Source: Lingula anatina
Taxonomy: Eukaryota > Brachiopoda > Lingulata > Lingulida > Lingulidae
Assembly (NCBI RefSeq): GCF_001039355.2
Contig: NW_019775946.1
Coordinates: 613,597-677,596, forward strand
Direction of reading: 5' to 3'
DNA length: 64,000 nt
Positions within the stretch are counted from its first letter, which is position 1; each line of letters opens with the position of its first letter. Below the pieces are notes generated by a model, which searched no databases, was not told the origin of the DNA, and saw only the letters and a program-made list of their open reading frames with translations. Made by a program: the position numbers and the translations under genes. Shown here in pieces: positions 57,260 to 64,000 of this stretch.

Positions 57260-59165
57260 TGTGCATTGTGTAATAAAGTGTCAAAAATGGAAAGGAACTC
57301 ATATCATTGCAGTTTGTCATATTCAATCATTCACTAAGTTAAGAATCTCAGAATGGAGCAAGTTGGACATTTTAAATTTGTTCTATTGATATTGGAAAAT
57401 CTGTCTCATTAGTTAATTTTCTGGAAGTTATATATTTTTTTTTTTTTTTGTGTGTGTGAAAATTTTTATCTTTCGCATACTGGAATTTTCAATGTGGGAC
57501 TTAGAGCTCCCTTGGGCATGAAGCCCAGTGGTAATCAAATTTTCTTAATGTACATGTTTTTAATAGTAGATATTTAAAAATTGCTGGTATTTATACAGTT
57601 ATAATCATTATGTAATGTTGCATCAAAATTGACAAAAAACCTACTTTGTGCACTGCCACCATTAACATTATGGAAAGAAACTGTTACTTTCTATGTTTTC
57701 AACTAGTCTTACAAGAAAGATTCTTAGGATTGACATACAGCTCATATTAGAAAACCAGCTCTATTAGATTATCATTTTTATTAAATTTATGCATTTTTTG
57801 TGAAATTTTCATTTTTGTCATTCTGGCACTTTCTAAGTCTAAACTTGAACTCTAATGGGCCTGAAGCCTTATGCTTTTACTTTCGTTAGTGTTACCTGTT
57901 GTGCATAATTAAAATTTGATGTTGACTGTGCAGTTAAACATATATAATGTATTATTGCATCAGAATTGTTAGTCTCCTATTTTGTGCATTATTGTTTTGT
58001 GCTTTTCTTAAGGTGTGACATATGGGCCTGAAGACCTTTGAGAGGGTCAGTCTGTAAATTTCCCTTGGGTATCACTAGGCTAATTTCAGAGTTATAAAGT
58101 CATTTGCCAAATTAATAGGCCATTAAATGAGATTACATAAAGCACACTCGTTGATATTTCCCTGTAAACTCCCAAAGGTTAAGCTCTCTGCTAGATTAAT
58201 TATAACGAAGCAGTGATAATTATGCAGGTAAATTTTGTTTAATATTGCAATTAAGTTTTTAATATATATATATAAGATCAATAATCTATCAATAATAATA
58301 ATAAATTGCTGCCTTGGCAGAGGTCTGCGCTCTCAGAGTGCTTTTCTAGTTTTGTTATGTTTTCCTTATTAATTTTTCTCAAACACTGTCATTTGTGCAT
58401 TTTAACTCCCATCTGCCTGAGGCTTTGCACGTTTTCTGTATTTCCACATAAGCAGTTGTATTGGTTTTTATGTCTTTAAACATTATGTAATATTATTTTA
58501 TGCACTGTCATCATTTTTCAAATATTGGGACTTTCATCATGTGAATTTGAACTCACATGGTCCTGAAACTGTAATCTTATTGAAGGGATGGATTGAGACC
58601 ATCTTTTGGGTCTTCTGGAAGACGGTCAGGTTTTTAAGTTTATATTGACTGGTATCTATTTTTTTTCTGTTGGAAGACCATCAAAATGGAGGATGGATCA
58701 ACATAGATACTTTGGAATACTGTCAGAAAATATCTCTGGGTCCGCTCCTGTTATTGACCATGTTACCTGTTGTGCATGATTAAAATTCAGTGTTGACTAA
58801 CAGTGCTATTATTTATTATTGCATCAAAATGACTTATTTTGCATCTTTATTTTCTGTTTTTTGTCTGTACATTTGACAGCTTTGCTGCCTTGTTAATTTT
58901 TTTTTTCAAAAACTGGCATTTGTGATTTTAACTCCCATCAGCCTGAGGCTCTGCACATTTTCTGTATTTCCACATAAGCAGTTGTATTGGTTTTTATGTC
59001 TTTAAACATATAATATTATTCTATGCAGTGTCATCATTTTTCAAATATTGGGACTTTCATCATATGAATTTGAACTCTCATATGGTCTTGAAACTGTAAG
59101 CTTATTGAAGGGGTGGATTGAGACCATCTTCTGGGTCTTCCGGACGATGGTCAGGTTTTTAAGGC
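57260..59165 (+). repeat. Diverged direct repeats, partly recurring at 62.7-63.9 kb
   Basis: A 180-base block around CACATAAGCAGTTGTATTGG and CATTTTTCAAATATTGGGAC occurs at about 58408-58585 and 58935-59115, and again at about 63650-63830. A second block (TTGAGACCATCTT...GGTCTTC) follows the first two copies. TTACCTGTTGTGCAT occurs at 57893 and 58763. The block GTAATAAAGTGTCAAAAATG at about 57270 recurs near 62735. This is a segmentally duplicated repeat family; no intact reading frame was seen. Confidence 0.75.
58313..58349 (+). mobile_element. Fragment of SINE-like element
   Basis: GCAGAGGTCTGCGCTCTCAG followed by AGTGCTTTTCTAG is the reverse complement of the head of the element at 22583, with two or three differences. 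Only this end is present. Confidence 0.7.
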
Positions 59166-59227
59166 TGTGTTCACATGGAAAATCTATTTTCTAAAAATCT
59201 ATTTTCGGTATCTTGTGATCACGATCT

Positions 59228-59333
59228 GTGCCCTGGATACCCCGCGGCGTAATTACTGGCAGCGCCGAGAATTAATTACAGCTTTGGAAGTAACTGGCGT
59301 TGCCAGTAATTACGCCGTGGGTATTCAGGGCAC
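59228..59333. repeat. Long hairpin beside LTR element
   Basis: Arms 59228-59266 and 59296-59333 are complementary over about 38 bases with a few mismatches; key block GGCGTAATTACTGGCA. The centre is about 29 bases (AATTAATTACAGC). GC content is higher than in the surroundings. It lies about 24 bases left of the LTR remnant. Confidence 0.85.
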
Positions 59334-59356
59334 GTGGGTAGTAACGCAAGACCTGT

Positions 59357-60270
59357 TGTCGGGTATCGGCCCGATTTGATATTAACTCAACGCAATATTA
59401 GTCGCCTCTCATATGGCGACTGCCGCATCATTTTGAGGTCAGATTTTAAATGTTATGATTCATTTGCTGATAAGTAAGTATTTTCTGTGCTCCTTAATAC
59501 AAATCCACGAAACTAAATTTCTGTCCTCATGTGCATTGAGAAAACGTTCTATTTCTCTCCTAAGTGACCCTCTTGAGGTTTTACAGACTAATCTTACTAT
59601 GCCCCCCGTCAGAGTTCTCACTGTCGCTTCCATAACATCTAATTTCGCGTCTTGGATCTGTTTCCCCTGTAAGTCTCCTGCTATGATGGTAACAGCATTT
59701 ACCAACGCGTCCATTGCCTCTCGCTCTCCTCCTTGTCGCGTTATTTTCGGTGTCACCGGAGCTTGACCCATGGCGACTTTTCCGTTCTTCTCTCCACGCA
59801 GCGTATACCTGGTGAGCTCGCCAATTTGTCGGGTATCAGCCCGATCTGATGTTAACTTAACACAATATTAGCCGCCTCCGATCGTTTACGATCGCAGTTC
59901 CATACGTCCAAGGTTCGAAGTCTGAATATACAAGTAAATGCGTGAGAGAACGAACTCAAGTCCCGTGCAAAGTTTCTAACTATCAATAATATTTCATTCT
60001 GATGTATAACGTGTATTACCATCGTCGTGTCTCATTGAGGTCTCACATCAATTCTCTCGAATAACGTTCCCCACCTAGCTTATGTGCAGGTAAACAAGTA
60101 ATATGATGTAATCAAATTAGAGGTCACTTGGCCACCTCCACATCCTTCTAGGCAGTGACTGATCAAACTGGCTTCGATTAAACAATAACAATAAACTTCA
60201 TGAACAAGATTCTGCCTACACTCTTACGGAAGTTCTAAAAGTACATTAAGACAATGAGGGGTCCCTGACA
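59357..60270 (-). mobile_element. Internally deleted LTR-retrotransposon remnant
   Basis: Read on the minus strand, a 444-base LTR runs from 60270 to 59827, starting TGTCAGGGACCCC and ending ATACCCGACA. It is followed by AATTGGCGAGCTCACCAGG, resembling Gypsy-type primer-binding regions, and then by the start of a gag-like frame. The LTR end recurs at 59357-59410 (TGTCGGGTATCGGCCCGATT in plus orientation), but the rest of that second LTR and nearly the whole interior are missing. CTGT flanks both ends (59353-59356, 60271-60274), a 4-base target duplication. Insertion was therefore complete, and the deletion came later. Confidence 0.75.
59460..59771 (-). pseudogene. Truncated gag-like reading frame
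   Basis: A frame of 103 codons starts shortly after the putative primer-binding region of the LTR remnant and runs into sequence that no longer belongs to it. It is the right place for gag, but no capsid or zinc-knuckle motif is visible. It is certainly incomplete and I infer no function. Confidence 0.45.
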
Positions 60271-60344
60271 CTGTGACATGTAACGCACTCAAAGCTATTG
60301 CTTTACCACTTCACTTGATTTCAGGCCAATTATAGTCTTACTCA

Positions 60345-60470
60345 CTGGACTTTCAGTTCGTTATTAGTCTTAAGTTCAAATTAAGAGTCCCTCCTTAATC
60401 TTTAAGATCACCTCAGACTAGTTTTGATCTTAAATTGCACTTAAAGACCAAATCAGGCCCACTAGTGATA
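60345..60470. mobile_element. Partial CACTA-like MITE copy
   Basis: The right end (TTAAATTGCACTTAAAGACC through CACTAGTG at about 60463-60470) matches the right end of the element at 25119-25456 closely. The left end is degraded or absent. It lies just right of the LTR remnant. Confidence 0.6.
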
Positions 60471-60861
60471 CGAATGCACTTACTGCAACTGGTGGTACAA
60501 TACCCAAAGACAGTATGACCTCTCTGATCCTTTAGTTATTTTTGGAGAATTTGCTATGCTGCCCCAATAAACCAACATTTCATTCTTATTAAGCTAGTGG
60601 CTGTCCAAACGATAGCTGGGCAGTTCTCCTTTGAAATCCTTGCTAGTATATAACTAGACCTTGATTGATAAACATGTTTTGCTTTATGTCTATATGCCTC
60701 TCCACCATTATCAGTGTCCATGGTAGCGTCATTAAAAACAATGTATCAAACTTATAATAGACTAAAAGGAAATAACTTGACTTAGTTTGTTTTGTTCAAA
60801 TGTTTTTTGTGTGCTTCTTTTTTGTGTTTTTCAAATCTTTTGTAAATATGTTCTTTTTTAG

Positions 60862-62023
60862 TTTCAGCAATCCGTGGAGCAACATTCAATGTGTCAAGCA
60901 ATTCAACAGATGGAAAATTGCTTGAAGGTCAAGATCTTAAACTTAACTGCAGGGTAGGAGGGAAATCTGGTTTTAAAGTTGCATGGCGAGGAGGGCAGGA
61001 TTCTGTACCTTCAAGAACTGAGAATTGCATATCTACCAATACTGACAAGTACATTGTACTTAGTGACTGTGATGGATCTTCAATATTTAACATTGTTATC
61101 ATGAATGTTTCACATAGTGAGGATCGTGGTAACTGGCGTTGTGTTAATGGTGGAGATGAAAGCACGCCATTAAACATAAGAGTCTTAGGTGATTATTACC
61201 TTTTCTTTACCTAATGCTTCCATATTATGCCTTCCTTACAGGCATGCAATTTGGTCTGTCTGTTTGTGCAAAATTTCTAAATAATATGTTCAACATGACA
61301 TTGCACTGGCTTATCCTAATACTCTTCAACCTAAACATCAAGACTGTGAATGGGTCACCTAATTTTAAAGACCAGAGAGTCTCCCCCTCAATAAATAAAT
61401 AAATAAAAAGAAAGAAAAAGACTTCCACATTCTGCACTCGGTTTAATTAACCATACAGTGATTTGATCTACTGCTCTCACATTTTGTCAGATTATGCCTC
61501 TGCCATTGGGCACTGGTATATTTCAACTGCAAATTATTCTTATCAAGGATTTGGCCTTCCAAAGCATATATCCACTTATTTATGGTTTATGCATGTATTC
61601 CTATGGCAAGGGTGGCCATCTTGGATTTAAAAAAAAAAAACTCGAAGATAAATGCTTGTAACTTGCCAAATATATATTATACGGTCAGAAAACCTCTGAG
61701 AGAAATACTAATCTGAGAGTGCCAATTTACTTTAAAAAATACACTTTGGCAAGCTGACTGTAGTACAACACACGGTGTAACTGATTGTTATGGTAGAAAT
61801 TAACCATCATAGTGTATATAGCTAAGACGTCTCATATTTGAAGAGTGGAAACTCCAAATCAGTAATATGCATACCTTCTCATTTAATTTTAGTACCCTCA
61901 AGAAAACCTCTTATAACAGGCTATAATGGAAGTGAGATAGTACCTGGAAGAAATGAAAACTTGACATGTGAAAGTAGTTGTTCATACCCAAACATAACAT
62001 TACGTTGGATGTCAACAACAGAG
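60862..62023 (+). CDS. Immunoglobulin-domain protein, two internal exons
   Basis: Two exons are clear. 60862-61188 (phase 1 at both ends) encodes one complete Ig domain: LKLNCRVGG with the first cysteine, VAWRGG with the core tryptophan, and DRGNWRCVNGG with the second cysteine; three N-x-S/T sites are present. 61893-62023 starts a second Ig domain (RNENLTCESSCSYPNITLRW) and ends in phase 0, so that domain is split and must continue in another exon. Phase-1 cassette exons are typical of extracellular Ig-superfamily receptors and adhesion proteins. No signal peptide, membrane segment or end was found, so gene identity is unknown. The orientation matches the decarboxylase upstream but there is no similarity to it. 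Confidence 0.7.
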
Positions 62024-64000
62024 GTAGGTTTAAACTAGAGGATCAGAGAGGCGATACTGCCTCAGGATATTATACCACCAGCTAGAGTAAGTGCACTCGT
62101 ATGGAAAACCCCCCCAAAAAGGGACACCACCACCAGTCTTGTGCTTGACAAGCTCTATAAAATGCAACCCACAAGAGTTGTCAAAATATGCAATAAAATT
62201 TAACTAAAAACGGTACAGTCAAGCAGATTTTCAAATTGACCTGTATTTTCCTAATATTGATCACTCCTGTGATTCGCTAGACAAAAGGCTTATTGGTTTT
62301 CCTTGAAATGTGTTGTCAGTGTTGCATGTATGCTGACAAAAGAAAAAACCTAGGGGCAACACGGCATATCTCTGCTAGTTTTGAAGACGCCAAAACAGAA
62401 AACTCTCTCTAATTTTAGAACCATTAATGCTAGAGACCTCTTATTTTTATGTACATACACAGGTGTGTCTGTACATATAGCCGTCATCTGCGTCTGTCAT
62501 CGCCGTCGTCGCCGTGCACTTTTACCGATAACACGATAAGTGGAAAACCCTTTTACTTTTTGGCTTGAAACTTACATAACTGATGAATATTCATCAGCAT
62601 GATTGGGTCATTTTTAGAAAATTTATGCTGTTTTTTCACTTTTTTCAGCATATATGCAGCATCGATAACACAATAAATGGAAAACCATTTTACCTTTTGG
62701 CTTGAAACTTACATAAACCTGTTATTGTGCATTGTGTAATAAAGTATCAAAAATGGAAAGGAACTCATCATTGCAGTTTGTTAGATTCAATCATTCACTA
62801 TGTTCAGAATCTGCGAATGGAGCAAATTGGACGTTTAAAATTGTTCTATTGATATTGTTCCTATGTCAACAATTTTCCTAGTTGATCATTTATAAATGAC
62901 ATTAAATTGATTATTTTGTTTTATGTAAAAAGGTGTTGAAAATGGAAAGAAAATCATTTCAGTACAGTTATCTCTTGTTTACATTTTGGCATTTTGAATG
63001 TGTGACTCTGAACTTCCATGGTCGTGAAGACCTTCCCATATCACATTTTCTGAATATTCATGATACTCATATTTTTTTTTTTTTATAAAAAACTGATGGT
63101 CATTATGCTGTTAAGTATTATGTTATATTGCATGAAAGTTGAAGAAACCCCTATTTTGGACACTGCTGCCAGGATAGCGATTAAGGGAAAACCATGTTAC
63201 TTATGAAACTCAAATTTACTGAGAAGTTTCATAAGACTGAAGTGCAGCTTGAGTTGGAAAACCAGTGAGATTGTTTTCTGTTTTGGAAGCAATGCAGTTC
63301 TATAGAGTGCACTATGGTGCAATAAATGTATATGGATAGCGGCAGTATGTTATTTTAGGGTTATAAAGTAATTTGCTTAATTAATTTTCAAGTGACCATT
63401 AAATGAGATTGCATAAAACACACGTTGAGATTTCATTGTAAAGTCCCCTAGGTTTATCTCTCTTAACTGTGTCACATAATTAGGAATAGATGATTATTAT
63501 GCAGGTAAATGTTAGTCATGTCAGTAATTACACAGCTAGATTAAAAGTTTGAATAGCAGCTTTATTGGAATTTTTTGTTATGTTTTATTTTACATTTTCT
63601 TTTAATTATTTTTCAAACACTAGCATCTTCAAGATATCACTTTCAACTCCCATCCACCAGAAGCACTGTGCATTTTCTGTTTTTCCACATAAGGAGTTGT
63701 GTTGGTTTTTATGTCTTTAAACATTGTGTAATTATATTATTTTATCCAATGTCATCTTTTTTCACATATTGGAATTTTCATTATGTGAATTTGAACTCTC
63801 ACATATGGTCCTGAAACTGTAATCTTATTGACCATGTTATTCTGTTGTACATTTTGTGAAATTTTTATCTTTCACATACTGGCATTTTCATTGTGGGACT
63901 TCATGTAACAGCATGTAACAGTTCACTTTTATTGATACTACCTGTTGTGCAATATTTGATTGATTGTTCTTTTTTGCAAATAATTAAATTTTCCTAAAAA
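62024..64000. other. Repeat-rich right end of window
   Basis: No further Ig exon was recognised. At about 62480-62710 lies a copy of the 160-base tandem family with its CATCTGCGTCTGTC leader. From about 62717 to 63900 the sequence follows blocks seen at 57260-59165. Presumably this is intron of the Ig-domain gene. Confidence 0.55.

Larger units (their letters stand above)
56002..60861. other. Repeat field between decarboxylase and Ig-domain exons
   Basis: Nearly 5 kb without a recognisable host exon. It holds a tandem array (56143-56530), a palindrome-bearing dispersed repeat (56700-56885), diverged direct repeats (57260-59165), a long hairpin (59228-59333), an LTR-element remnant (59357-60270) and a partial CACTA-like MITE (60345-60470). 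I searched the plus strand for the missing decarboxylase C terminus and for a signal-peptide exon of the Ig gene and found neither. Confidence 0.6.

Overview
This is a eukaryotic, metazoan window. Genes are broken into many short exons with GT-AG introns, introns are AT-rich and carry foldback elements, a SINE-like copy and microsatellites, and the proteins are clear orthologues of animal families (PBK, MCM9, TOP3B, LRRC56, THYN1, HSD17B14, C1orf87). A phosphonopyruvate decarboxylase gene, a fibrinogen-domain protein and the repeat style point to a marine invertebrate (lophotrochozoan, hemichordate or amphioxus grade). I cannot name the species. All exon models were built by eye from splice sites, phase and family homology; single-base errors at exon edges are possible.

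Layout, left to right: C1orf87-like EF-hand protein (minus, last exon(s) off the left edge); PBK/TOPK kinase (plus); MCM9 helicase (minus); TOP3B topoisomerase (plus), whose 4.6-kb intron 8 carries a complete secreted fibrinogen-domain gene on the opposite strand; LRRC56 (minus); THYN1 (plus); HSD17B14 (minus); a 198-base assembly gap; phosphonopyruvate decarboxylase (plus, C-terminal exon not found); a 5-kb repeat field with an LTR-element remnant; and two exons of an immunoglobulin-domain gene (plus). The eight main genes alternate strictly minus/plus, giving four head-to-head pairs and three tail-to-tail junctions.

Functionally the left half is rich in genome maintenance and cell division (PBK, MCM9, TOP3B), plus cilium biology (LRRC56, and by family expression C1orf87). 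The right half is metabolic: HSD17B14 and phosphonopyruvate decarboxylase share an upstream region. The most unusual items are the phosphonate-biosynthesis enzyme in an animal genome with its 3' end missing, the nested mucin-like fibrinogen-domain gene with a GC-AG intron, several foldback/MITE insertions with recognisable target-site duplications, and two small duplications inside MCM9 introns, one copying coding sequence and one creating a decoy 5' splice site.
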